Part shown: positions 34,754 through 46,605 of the stretch, one piece after another | Layout: the number at the start of each line of letters is the position of its first letter | Numbering within the stretch: the stretch's first letter is position 1 | Translations under genes and position numbers: made by a program | Source: Megaleporinus macrocephalus | Lineage: Eukaryota; Chordata; Actinopteri; Characiformes; Anostomidae | Length of the DNA stretch: 64,000 nucleotides | Direction of reading: 5' to 3' | NCBI GenBank assembly: GCA_021613375.1 | Contig: CM038718.1 | Coordinates: 40,777,557-40,841,556, forward strand | Notes under the pieces: model-generated | The model's input: the letters and a program-made list of their open reading frames with translations, nothing else | Databases searched by the model: none | Told to the model about the DNA's origin: nothing

Positions 34754-36189
34754 CTCATGGGGGAGGTCATCGCTTGCCCGAACTAAACTCACTTCTCAAC
34801 ACAGAATAACACACCAAACATTTTCACACACGCTTTAGACAAACAACAACATAAACAATAAATAACCCTACGCGCCTCCCATGATCCTCCTAGTGTGGCT
34901 GTCAGCTCGGTCACACCTCTACTGATCAGCGCCGGGCTCTAGTGAGTGGTTACAGTATGACAGGCGTGAGCCAGTGAGCAGGTTAACTTTTACTCATCCA
35001 CGTGATATTCAAACAGACGGGTCACAGCGAGGCGGGTCACAGCGAGGCGGGCAGGGCGGGGTGACCTGTTTGGGGACGTTCAGGCAGGAGTTTGTATTGG
35101 AAACAATTGTGGAAGTATCTGTTTCACACCCAAGAGGTGGACTACTCACCGGAGATTCCTCACCGGGCGTACGGTCCAGCCAGGGTGTATGACTGGATCA
35201 TGACTTAATCTGTCAGCCAGTTTCATCAGACACACACACGTCAGTCATTCCTCCAGCATTCACACATTTATAGTTTTATTAGAACTTTTATTTCCTTTCC
35301 TCTTATCACACATGTGAATGAACAGCTAAGGCATGTTTACTGACCGCATGTTTACTGACCGCTTCTTTAGTTTTGTACTGGAGCTACGAGGCTAATGAAG
35401 GTGTATCTATTAAAAAAATGCCTAAATTACATCAAAATAATCTCAAATAGACTTGCTATGTGGTTTGGTTTCACTGTTATCTATACAAATAGATAGATAA
35501 TAATCAGATAATAATCAGATTTCAAAGCTGGTGCTAATGTTTTTAGCTATGCTAACATATTTTTGTCTATTTGCGTAAATAACTGTGACACAAATACACA
35601 ACTTAAAATTTTATAGCTTAAGAGATCTTTATGTTTTGTTCGGAGCTACCAGGCTAACAGGCTTAGCCAACAATTAGCATCATAAAAAATTCTGCATGCT
35701 GCCGCAGTTTATAGTAGCTGTGCGATACATTCAGCTAATTTTATAGATAACAGTTTAATATTCTGTGTTGTTCGTTCCATTTGTTGCTTGTTAGCAACAG
35801 TAGCTTCATAGCTGCAGAATAATTGATGGCTAATAGTAGCTACATGCTAACATAGTGTGTTAATAGTTGTAGTAGGTTGTGAGTAATAGTTTACTTCTCT
35901 GGTAATCCATTAGAAATGACTGAACTCCACGTGGTTTGAGACCAAGGACGAAGATTTGGTCTCAACCTTGGTAGAAACACAACAACACAACAAAATAACT
36001 GAAGGATGTTTCATGTTTCTGCTTACAATCTGACTGATAGCCTATTAGTTCCGTAGTTAACACTGGGTATCATGGTTTACTAACATCAGTTGAGCTGATT
36101 TTTCACAGTAGAAAGACGTTCGGTAGCAGGTTTTCCTTCACTGGTTACTGGACAAGCAACAACGTCCACCTTAAACACCTTAAAACGTT
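34754..36189. other. Single-copy-looking non-coding sequence
   Basis: No recognisable exon, RNA gene or long array. It contains a short duplication, GGCGGGTCACAGCGA, near 35015-35050. Confidence 0.35.
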
Positions 36190-37075
36190 GGTACTAACCA
36201 CTACACCACCATACTAACCACTACACCACCATACTAACCACTACACCACCATACTAACCACTACACCACCATACTAACCTCTACACCACCGTACTAACCA
36301 CTACACCACTATACTAACCACTACACCACCATACTAACCACTACACCAGCGTACTAACCACTACACCACCATACTAACCACTACACCACCATACTAACCA
36401 CTACACCACCATACTAACCACTACACCACCGTACTAACCACTACACCCCCATACTAACCTCTACACCACCGTACTAACCACTAAACCACTATACTAACCA
36501 CTACACCACCATACTAACCACTACACCAGCGTACTAACCACTACACCACCATACTAACCACTACACCAGCGTACTAACCACTACACCACCGTACTAACCA
36601 CTACACCACCATACTAACCACTACACCACCATACTAACCACTACACCACCGTACTAACCACTACACCACCATACTAACCACTACACCACCGTACTAACCA
36701 CTACACCACCATACTAACCACTACACCACCATACTAACCACTACACCACCATACTAACCACTGCACCACCACACTAACCACTGCACCACCATACTAACCA
36801 CTACACCACCGTACTAACCACTACACCACCGTACTAACCACTACACCACCATACTAACCACTACACCACCATACTAACCACTACACCACCATACTGACCA
36901 CTACACCACCATACTAACGACTACACCACCATACTTACCACTACACCACCATACTAACCACTACACCACCATACTAACCACTACACCACCATACTAACCA
37001 CTACACCACAATACTAACTACTACACCACCATACTAACCACTACACCACCATACTAACCACTACACCACCGTGCC
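36190..37075. repeat. 20-bp minisatellite, about 44 copies
   Basis: The unit is ACTAACCACTACACCACCAT or the CCGT/GCGT variant, in strict 20-bp register throughout. A block containing ACCTCTACACCACCGTACTA recurs 180 bp apart (about 36277 and 36457), showing duplication of groups of units. Confidence 0.96.
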
Positions 37076-37825
37076 ACCACGTGTTGTCATGAAGTGAAAA
37101 AAGAGAATGAAAGAGTTTGGTGGACTGAGAGCCATGATAACTGACCGCTAGCTCACTGATCAGCTCTCGCTTCTCCAAGTCAATTTCAGCCGCTCCATAT
37201 GTAATGTGAACGAGTTTACTCAAAACAATTCTTAAAACCCAAACCATTGAAATGGATACGTCCCTGCTGTCCATACGCTAACCTACGTCCTTTCTTCAGA
37301 CAAAGGTTGCAGTTAGCGTCATGCTAACAAGTGTACAAAGGCTTCCATTGTTGAGCTACATAAGTCTTGTAGCTCCAGGTTAAAAGTAAGGAACTTCAGA
37401 CAAACATCTGGTGGATGATTGACAGCGTTAGGGGTTTGAAGGGCTTTGCCTGGAGAGTGACGGTGGTTATGAGGGCGCAGGCTGATGAAACCGGCCGTCA
37501 GGTTGAGTCAGAACAGCAGAGCTTTTCATTGCGTCCCACCAAGATTTCAACATCTGACTGTAAGTGACTGAGAGCGCTGAGAGTTTTAATAACACCTTCA
37601 CTTTTTTTCTTGTATGTACGAGACGAACCAGATATTTGCTCTTTTATTTCAGAGTTATAGAAGCACTGATCACGGCACAGATTTTATAGACATTTTTCAC
37701 CATTAAAGTACTTTTTGGCTAATTTTCCCAAAGAAGTACCTGCTTTCAAAATTCTCACCATCACACCACCTTTATGTGTCACCACTGTTTGACAATGCAC
37801 TCACTAAACTGAACATTTTTATGAT
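37076..37825. other. Non-coding sequence, no gene seen
   Basis: Mixed composition. A 77-codon - strand frame has no recognisable domain. Confidence 0.35.
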
Positions 37826-38463
<638 letters not shown>

Positions 38464-39599
38464 GTCAAAAGTCCCCAGGTTGTTCTTATATGTATTATAT
38501 TAATAGTAATAATATTAGTGAATAAGTGTGAGGAGATCAGAACTATAGAATAGTCGGTATGGAATTATTGCTGGAACAGAATTAAACATCTGGTTGTGTT
38601 TAAAGAATGTTTAGAGGGTCTTTTAGAAATGAGCTCATTTGCTCTGATGCAGGTTTACATACTTTGAACATTCTGACCAGCAGCTTCATCATGAGGAGCC
38701 ACATGAGCTGCTTCTCTAACAGGACTGAAGAAGATAGTGTAGATGCTGAGATCTTGTTCTGATAAACAGGTTTGGTGGTTTTATAGCTCTTATAAAAATA
38801 TACATTCTCATTTTTACATTTAAATACACTCAAATGTTTGTTTTAGTAATATTTTTGTACACGGGCTCCAACTTCACTACTTACACTTGTCTCTCAACAC
38901 ACTCACATCTAAACACCTTTATAATTAAAACATATATATTCAGTAAACTTTTGACTGGTAGTGTACACTGACTTCTCCTTCAACAGATGACTTACAGTGA
39001 AACTCCAGGTACATGTATTTGTGGACAGTCCATTTGAGGAATTCTGGCCCATTAAAGAGACCAAAGTCAAGTGTCAAGGCCTGTTAAAGACCTGTACCTG
39101 CTATTGGCTGGCAAAATGCTGCATACCAGCCATTCCTCCCTGACTGGCTGGTTCATGTGGCCTGGAGATGGAAGCCCCTCCCTAGCTGAGGAGAGTAATG
39201 AGAGGAATGAGGAGGGGGAGGGGCCGGGCAATATTTACAAACACTCCTTAAAGAGACAGGCCCACATTTGAGTGGAGGCAGGATTCGCTGGCGGGATTAT
39301 ATTACTGACACTGGAAACACAGGATGATATAACAGCACACACACCTACAGAGCCAAGGTTAACCCTGAGAGCTGCACATATCTGTTTCTGACTCTCCTGC
39401 CAGGACGAGAAGCTGGGTGTAATGGGCAGTTTCAAAACGTTCAGTCCCATAACTCACTTGGATTCGTATCTAGAGGAGAAGATGTGATGCAATCGTTTGA
39501 ATTTGTTGCAGAAATAAATTAATGTTTTTATTATATATTATGGAAACAAACCAAAAAATTCTGAGCACAAACCTGTACATGCAAAAACACATGTAACTT
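38464..39599. other. Single-copy-looking non-coding sequence
   Basis: No recognisable exon or array. Confidence 0.35.
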
Positions 39600-40722
39600 A
39601 TAGACGTCCTTCAACTACAGAACTACCTTCACCTCCAGATGTCCTTCTACTCTAGATCAGCCTTCTCCTCACAATGTCCTTCTACTCTAGAACAGCCTTC
39701 TCCTCACAATGTCCTTCTACTTTAAAACAGCCTTCACCTCCAGACATCCTTCTATTCAAGAACAGCCTTCTCCTTCAATTGTCCTTCTATTCAAGAACAG
39801 ACTTCTCCTCCAGACATTCTTCTACTCTAGAACAGCCTTCTCCTTTAATTGTCCTTCTATTCAAGAACAGCCTTCTCCTTCAATTGTACTTCTATTCAAG
39901 AACAGACTTCTCCTCCAGACATTCTTCTACTCTAGAACAGCCTTCTCCTCCAGACGTCTTTCTACTCAAGAACAGCCTTCTCCTCCAGACGTCCTTCTAC
40001 TAAAGAATAGCCTTATTCTCTGGACGTCCTTCTATTCAAGAACAGCCTTCTCCTTCAATTGTCCTTCTATTCAAGAACAGCATTTTCCTTTAATTGTCCT
40101 TCTATTCAAGAACAGCCTTCTTCCCTAGAGGTCTTTCTACTACAGAACTACCTTCTTCTCCAGATGTCCTTCTACTCTAGAACAGCCTTCTCCTTCAATT
40201 GTCCTTCTATTCAAGAACAGACTTCTTCTCTAGATGTCCTTCTGCTCAAGAACTACCTTCTTCTCCAAATGTCCTTATGCTCAAGAATTACCTTCTCCTC
40301 CAGACATCCTTCTACTCAAGAACAACCTTCTTCTCCAGACGTCCTTCTACTTAACAACTACCTTTTCCTCCAGACATCCTTCTACTAAAGAATAGCCTTC
40401 TTCTCTGGACGTCCTTTATTCAAGAACAGCATTCTTCTCTGGATGTCCTTCTACTCAAGAACAACATTCTTCTGCAAAACGTCCTGCTACTGAAGAACAG
40501 CCTTCTCCTCCCAATGTCCTTCTACTCAAGAACAGCCTTTTTCTCCAGATGTCCTTTTACTCTAGAACAGCCTTCTCCTCCAGATGTCTTTCTACTCCAG
40601 AATTACCTTCTCCTCCAGACGTCCTTCTGCTCAACAACTACTTTCTTCTTCAATTGTCCTTCTATTCAAGAACAGCCTTCTCCTCTAGACGTCCTTCTAC
40701 TCAAGAACTACCTTCTCCTGGG
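39600..40722. repeat. 35-bp minisatellite, about 32 copies
   Basis: The unit is approximately GTCCTTCTACTCAAGAACAG followed by CCTTCTCCTCCAGAC, with alternatives TATTCAAG, CTTCAATT and AACTACC. Pyrimidine-rich on the + strand. Several + frames of 60-139 codons are open because of the unit sequence. Confidence 0.93.
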
Positions 40723-41455
40723 TCTTTTTAGCATTTCTGAGCATAACATTGTTTTAACATTGTTTTATAGTTGTACAATGTAATGCCTGCAGCTAATGAC
40801 TAGCTAAGCTAGAATCCTCTACCTGATTGTGTACGGGCTAACTCTTTTTATCCTTCAGTATTCAGGTCAGGAGAAGTGTCAGATTCCTCACGACCTGCAG
40901 AGATGAATGTTTTTTCCTCTTCAAACACACCTCACCTCATGTTGCGGTCAGATTTCGGTCCTGACCCGATGAGTTAAATCATGCGTGAGTGCTAACACCC
41001 CTGGTGTGGGCAGTTTAGCCAGCATTTAGCCACGCATACAGATCCACATAATACAGCTTATTGTTCAATAACTACTTAGACATAACAATGCAAACAGGTA
41101 GGGTTTGTTTGTAAGTTGTAAGAATAGCAGTGAATCCTGAGGGGCTACAACTAGAGTCATAGTGATTAATCTACAGATATTCAACCAGGCTACAGTCTTT
41201 TCTCTGGTTCTGGATGTTGGTGCTCATTGAGACTTTTGAGAGTACCTCAGGAAAATAAAGCCTCCTTGACTAAATTAAGCCTCCCGGAGGCCAAACTGAA
41301 GCCGCTCTGTTGTTTTGGACACAGTTTGGAAAAGACTATTAAGCTGAGATGGAAGAAGAGAAGCAACAAGACAGCTGGAAGATAATCGTGAACAAGTTAT
41401 TAAGACGTTTAACAGAGCCAAACAGAGGACGAGAAACACTATCCATCCAGGTGGC
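40723..41455. other. Non-coding sequence, no gene seen
   Basis: No recognisable exon or array. Confidence 0.35.
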
Positions 41456-41464
41456 ACTAATAAT

Positions 41465-41521
<57 letters not shown>
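41456..41521. repeat. (AAT)n microsatellite
   Basis: About 21 TAA/AAT trinucleotides. Confidence 0.96.
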
Positions 41522-41582
41522 TAGAATAGTGTATTTCCTGAAGAAAAAGCGGAATGGTTGAGCAGCATAGGCAATTCGAAAA

Positions 41583-42110
41583 CTGTTGCTAAGGTGTAGC
41601 TAGGCAGTTGCTATGGTATGGTATCCCAGGTTGTTGTTAGGGTGTTGCTATGTAGTTGCTAGGGTATCCCAGCTGGTTGCTAGGGTGTTGCTAGGCAGTG
41701 GCTAAGGTTCCTGCTGGTTACTATAGTGTTGCTAGGTGGTTGCTAGGGTGTTGCCATGCAGTTGCTGGGGTGTTACTAGGTGGTTGCTAGGGTGTTTCAG
41801 CTGGTTGCTATGGTGTTGCTAGGCAGTTGCTATAGTATGGTATCCCAGCTGATTGCTAGGGTGTTGCTAGGCGGTGGCTAAGGTTCCTGCTGGTTACTAT
41901 AGTGTTGCTAGGTGGTTGCTAGGGTGTTGCCATGCAGTTGCTGGGGTGTAACTAGGTGGTTGCTAGGGTGTTTCAGCTGGTTACTATGGTGTTGCTAGGC
42001 AGTTGCTATAGTATGGTATCCCAGCTGGTTGCTAGGGTGTTGCTAGGCAGTTGCTATCGTATCCCAGATGGTTGTAAGGTGTTAATAGGAGGTTGCTATT
42101 GTGTTGATGG
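41583..42110. repeat. GTTGCTAGG-type nested repeat
   Basis: Short units GGTTGCTAGGGTGTTGCTAG and GCAGTTGCTATGGTATCCCA are combined into a longer unit of roughly 160-190 bp (for example TAGTGTTGCTAGGTGGTTGC at about 41724 and 41900). A fragment of the same family is at 8205-8302. Confidence 0.88.
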
Positions 42111-42149
42111 TGTCCCAGATGGACACATGCCTAGAAGGTTTCCGAGGTG

Positions 42150-42440
42150 TAAAGCGGTTCCTCTACGGGTTGACAAGCCGCTGCTAGGTATGGTGGAAAA
42201 TGAATGGGACCCTCTAAGAAGAACGAGGGATGAATAAATGACAAATAGACGAGTGCGTGTCAGTATGTCTTTGGATTAGTGTTTGAGGACCTGCCCTGAG
42301 TGAGTACATGGTGGCTGTAGGTTAAAAGAAACCATGTGTTCGAAATTGAATAGGACTCTATTGGTTAAAAAACAAGGGATGAAAAAACGACAAACAGACG
42401 AGTGTGGGTCCAACCAACACTGAATTTGTGGTCGGGTGTC
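42150..42440 (+). repeat. Dispersed repeat, partner of 19441-19810 (inverted)
   Basis: GAATGGGACCCTCTAAGAAG, GGGATGAATAAATGACAAAT, GACAAACAGACGAGTGTGGG and TCCAACCAACACTG match the complement of 19441-19810. The copy also contains an internal duplication. Confidence 0.78.
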
Positions 42441-42945
42441 TAGCGGTCGAGTAGATTGTGACCTGACATCGTTATAGGGGTGTCTTTGTTTAACACCCCA
42501 GAGAAAAGGCTGACCACTGCAATGGTTATACATCATTTCATTGTTCTATGACACTACAATAGCCCCTCCGACATGAGGGTCACTGCTGGTTTGGTAGCCC
42601 CTCATACGGCCCACTGTAGCTCTATAAAGATCTTCACGAGTGATAGAAACACAATATTGTTTGTATTTATATTCTATTAATTTTAATTCATTAGATTTTT
42701 TGTTTAAATTGAGTTTATTTAATTAATTAATTATTTATTTAATTAATTAATTAATTAATTAATTAATTAAATGTCATTCTCATCTGAGTTGTGTGGTGTC
42801 CTTGTGAGATGGACGAACACGTATTTCTTCTGGCAGTAATAATAATAATTTTAATAATAATAATAATAACATTCTGTTATTCAGCACATCTGCACATCAG
42901 CACAACAACATCTAAACATTCATCACATCATTAGGTGCACCTGCC
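42441..42945. repeat. AT-rich sequence with (AATT)n and (AAT)n runs
   Basis: No gene is seen. (TTAA/AATT) repeats span about 42714-42769, and interrupted (AAT) repeats span about 42836-42869. Confidence 0.7.
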
Positions 42946-42949
42946 TGTG

Positions 42950-43110
42950 TCCACACACACACTGTCCATTTAATCAGCTCCACTGACCACATAGGAGCAC
43001 TGCAGCTCTACAATTACAGACTGTAGTCCATCTGTTGCTTTGTTTACTTTGTCACCCTGTTCTTCAATTGTCAAGACCCCCACAGGACCACCACAAAGCC
43101 TGGGGCATTA
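42950..43110 (+). mobile_element. Fold-back element fragment
   Basis: Contains AATCAGCTCCACTGACC, ACAGACTGTAGTCCATCTG and AAGACCCCCACAGGACCACC, a diverged left arm of the element family seen at 21366-22850. Confidence 0.75.
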
Positions 43111-43119
43111 TAATACTGC

Positions 43120-44550
43120 TGCACCATTTAAGGTGGATCGGGAAAATCCAAACAAGAAACTGGCAAAGAAACTGAAAGCCAGCACTATAATGTGAAAGCT
43201 GCACTATTTAAGGTGGAACGGGAAAATTGAGCAAGAAACGGTCGAATACGAAGCTTAAATTCATCACTGGATTATAAAAGCTGCACTATTTAAGGTGGAA
43301 CGACATTATTTTTACAAAAATCTTGCAAATAAGAAGCTTAAAGCCAGCACTGTAATGTAAAAGCTGCAGTATTTAAGGTGGAACAGGGAAAAATCTAAAT
43401 AAGAAGCTAAAAGCCAGACCCAGAATGTAAAAGCTGCATTATTTAAGGTGGAATGACAATTTTTTAACAAGAAACTTGCAAATAATAAGCTGAAAGCCAG
43501 CACTATAACGTAAAAGCTGCACTATTTAAGGTGGAACGGGAAAATCCAAACAATAAACTGGCTAAAAAGAAGCTGAAATCCAGCGCTAGACTGTAAAAGC
43601 TGCACTATTTAAGGTGGAACAGGGAAAAATCTAAATAAGAAGCTGAAAGCCAGCTCCAGAATGTAAAATCTGCATTATTTAAGGTGGAACTGGAAAATCG
43701 AGCAAGAAACGGGCAAAACCAAAGCTGAAATCAATCACTAGATTGTAAAAGCTGCACTATTTAAGGTGGAATGACATTGTTTTCACAAAATTCTTGCAAA
43801 TAAGTAGCTGAATGCCAGCACTGTAATGTAAAAGCTGCAGTATTTAAGGTGGAACGGGGAAAAAATCTAAATAAGAAGCTAAAAGCCAGTGCCAGATTGT
43901 GAAAGCTGCACTATTTAAGGTGGAATGGCATTATTTTTACAAGAATCTTGTAAATAAGAAGCTTAAAGCCAGCACTATAATGTAAAAGCTGCACTATTTA
44001 AGGTGGAACGGGAAAAGAAATCTAAATAAGTAGCTGAAAGCCAGCCCCAGGCTGTAAAAGCTGTGCTATTTAAGGTGGAATTACATTATTTTTACAAAAA
44101 TCTTGCAAATAAGAAACTGAAAGCCAGCACTATAATGTAAAAGCTGCACTATTTGAGGTGGAACGGGGAAAAAATTCTAAATAAGAAGCTAAAAACCAGC
44201 ACCAGAATGTAAAAGCTGCATTATTTAAGGTGGAACTCAGCACTATAATGTAAAAGCTGCACTATTTGAGGTGGAACGGGGAAAAAAGTCTAAATAAGAA
44301 GCTAAAAACCAGCACCAGAATGTAAAAGCTGCATTATTTAAGGTGGAACTCAGCAATATAATGTAAAAGCTGCACTATTTAAGGTGGACCGGCCAAATCG
44401 AGCAAGAAACGGGCAAATACGAAGCTAAAATTCAGTGCTAGATTGTAAAAGCTGCACTATTTAAGGTGGAATGGCATTGTTTTTTACAAGAATCTTGCAA
44501 ATAAGAAGCTGAAAGCCAGCACCAGAATATAAATGCTTCTCCATTTAAGG
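43120..44550. repeat. About 80-bp minisatellite, about 18 diverged copies
   Basis: The unit contains AAAAGCTGCACTATTTAAGG, TGGAACGGGAAAA, AAATAAGAAGCTGAAAGCCA and GCACTATAATGT. The TTTAAGGTGG landmark repeats about every 70-84 bp. Two sub-types alternate, one with GGGAAAAATCTAAATAAG and one with TTTTTACAAGAATCTTGC. The last 5.8 kb intron of the same family is only a single inverted monomer, at 45509-45600. Confidence 0.9.
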
Positions 44551-44879
44551 TGGATGGGTAAAATCCAGTGTCGGCGCTATAGCCTGTAGATACGTAGGCT
44601 CATTCTAAGCTCGCATAAGTAATCCTACACTAATATAAACATAGTGGTGCACACTATAATCCATTTCAGAAAACATATCCCCCCTCGAAATTTTTCCACA
44701 CCGCACCTTTAATGAAGTGGCCGGCCGGCGTCCCCCAAGCCGGGCATTGTGATCTGCCATTTTAACGAGCCTGATTCAAACAAGAGGGCCCTGACAACTG
44801 CCCCCCCCCTCCATCTACCCTCCTACCTACCCCCGCTTTCTTTTCTAACCCCCCACACCGTCCTAGGCCCCGGAGCTCG
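44551..44879. other. tp53inp2: Spacer upstream of the tp53inp2 promoter
   Basis: Mixed sequence becoming C-rich (CCCCCCCCTCC at about 44801). No coding exon is seen. Confidence 0.4.
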
Positions 44880-44990
44880 GCCGGGACCTTGTGTAACGCT
44901 CCGATTGGCTGCGAGCGGCCGGTGGGCGGGGCCTGGGCGTTGCTGCTACGAGCGCTGTGATCTCACAATCAGCTGTTTTGTACGTTGCTA
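44880..44990 (+). promoter_or_regulatory. tp53inp2: Probable tp53inp2 promoter core
   Basis: CpG-rich sequence with an inverted CCAAT box (ATTGG, 44904-44908), a GC box (GGGCGGGGC at 44924-44932) and an E-box CAGCTG at about 44970. No convincing TATA box. It lies immediately upstream of a strong splice donor at 45323, and the next downstream acceptors belong to tp53inp2, so I infer that this is the gene's promoter. The transcription start was not located. Confidence 0.55.
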
Positions 44991-45323
44991 TATTCTGATC
45001 CGCGGATCAGCTGGGCGAAGCAATAACACCACGAAAAATATCTGCAGGGAGAAGAAAGGGGGCAAAAAAGAAAACAAACCCACGACGGAGGCATCCTTGC
45101 AGATCGCCACGATCGCCTGGAGATCAGTGGTGTACAGTTTACGCGGAACACTTCTTCTGAGAAGAACGCCTTGTTTTTTGTTTCGTCTGTTTATCCGTTA
45201 TTTTCTTGTTTGTTTAATGGTGCACTTAGCTACACGGCTAGCTACCTCAGAGAAAAGCTCCCTAAAGCTGTGCTTTAAGGTTTTTTAAAAAGTCTCTCGT
45301 TTACAACTCTGTCGCGAAGGCAG
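44991..45323 (+). other. tp53inp2: Probable non-coding first exon of tp53inp2 (5' end uncertain)
   Basis: The 3' boundary is set by CGAAGGCAG at 45323 followed by GTAAGAC, a near-consensus splice donor. The 5' boundary is only approximate, based on the promoter boxes upstream. An open frame of 179 codons crosses this region but has no recognisable domain and would be cut by the donor. A non-coding first exon spliced to an ATG-bearing second exon is usual for this gene family, as far as I recall. Confidence 0.5.
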
Positions 45324-45508
45324 GTAAGACGTCTTTCTTTGTCCGTCCGACTGTGTTTTGTTGTTGTTTTGTGATGCTAATGCTAACCTGCTTTTAATGT
45401 CTGTGGAGAATTTTCGTCGTACATGTATGTATTTCATTAGTCGAGGTGTCTTTTTATGTAGGTCAGTGTTATAATCCTTATTTTGTCGCTGTAGCTCTAA
45501 AATAGCTG

Positions 45509-45600
45509 TCGAATTGGAATTTTCCCGTTCCACCTTAAATGGTGCAGCAGTTACGTCCTGGCGCCTCAGGCGCCTCAGGAACGGGAAAAATCCAATTCGA
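45509..45600. repeat. Imperfect inverted repeat, 23-bp arms
   Basis: The left arm 45509-45531 begins TCGAATTGGAATTTTCCC. The right arm 45578-45600 is its reverse complement at 22 of 23 positions and ends TCCAATTCGA. The 46-nt loop contains CACCTTAAATGGTGCAGCAG, the complement of one monomer of the array at 43120-44550. Confidence 0.85.
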
Positions 45601-45939
45601 AGCCGGTTTATAGGCTAATATGTGCACCGTTTGGACTCATATATGGACAAATCTTGTTTATAACCTACATTTTCGCTTCTAAACCTCATATTTTCCCCCT
45701 ACTATTTTGAGCTAACCCTCTGTATTATGGCTGATGGGTTTCAGGTCAGCGGTAAAGCCGCTGATCCGAGCTGTCATTGCTGTGACCCTTTCTCTTCCTC
45801 CCAGCTGAAGGGGAAATTCACAGCTCCTGCTTTTAAGCTTTTCATGTTTGAATGAAACACATTTATTTACATCGCGTTTATTTATTTACATTCCCAGCTT
45901 TTCCGCCTCCCTATTTTTAACCCTTCCGAATGTCAACAC

Positions 45940-46250
45940 TGCCGAAACGGTGCGCCGCGGCGAAGCGATGTGGCTGTTTTTCCCTTCCATATATATAAAA
46001 ACATATATATATATTTTTATCTCCGGTTTTGGACCGGAGAGAAGCCGATACCGCTGCGGCTTTTTTCCCCTTTTGTCGTGTATATGTATATTTTTTTCCG
46101 TCCTCCGGTCCCGAGTAGGCGGGGCTAAGCTGCCTAAACAGAAGACGATGCCGCTGCGGACGTCACAGCATTCCGAAGCGCCCGCCCACCGCCGGCGAAG
46201 CCACGCCCACTCTGCCCGGCTAGTGTTTCCCCAGCGCTGGCTGCTTTAAA
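45940..46250 (+). promoter_or_regulatory. CpG-rich segment in intron 1, possible alternative promoter
   Basis: Contains many CpG dinucleotides, a GC box (GGCGGGGC at about 46119), an ACGTCA half-site of the CRE (46160-46165), CCGCCCACCGCCGGCG and a CCACGCCCAC element. It could be an alternative tp53inp2 promoter or an enhancer. No downstream donor was confirmed, so the call is speculative. Confidence 0.3.
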
Positions 46251-46424
46251 AGGGGAATGCCACCAGTTTTTCGAAATTTTATCTAAAATAAGGGGGTCAC
46301 CACGCAAACAGACCACACAACACACACATTTTATTTACTGTCAACACCACCTGCATGTGTCTACTGAGTTTATTTGGAACTGGTCTGGAGGGGGCTGTTG
46401 TGCCTCTGCATCCATATTTAATTC

Positions 46425-46605
46425 AAGTTTATTTGTGTAGTTTTAGTATAGAAAACATAGAGTTACAACATGTGTCCCCCAGTGAGAAAACCAAAGGAGA
46501 CGGCGACAAGCAAAAAGTCTCTCAGGACCGGAGGAAGAAACCTTTGGGAGGAACCAAGACTCTCACAGGGGAGACCTGGCCTCCTCTGGTCACAGTTTAT
46601 TAAGC
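46425..46605. repeat. Dispersed repeat with conserved GGAAGAAACCTTTGGGAGGA motif
   Basis: The order CAAGTTTATTTGTGTAG, AGGAAGAAACCTTTGGGAGG, AACCAAGACTCTCACAGGGG and CCTCCTCTGGTCACAG matches a repeat that I recall as very widespread in fish genomes. Its class is not asserted here. Confidence 0.6.

Noticed and set aside
33428..34792. Two - frames of about 450 codons with IYLS repeats, resembling multi-pass membrane segments
   Set aside because: Translation of (GATA)n/(GACA)n. The same kind of frames appears in the second block at 37772-38468.
44749..45288. 179-codon + frame over the tp53inp2 promoter and first exon
   Set aside because: No recognisable domain. It spans CpG-rich promoter sequence, and its first ATG lies upstream of the inferred transcription start.
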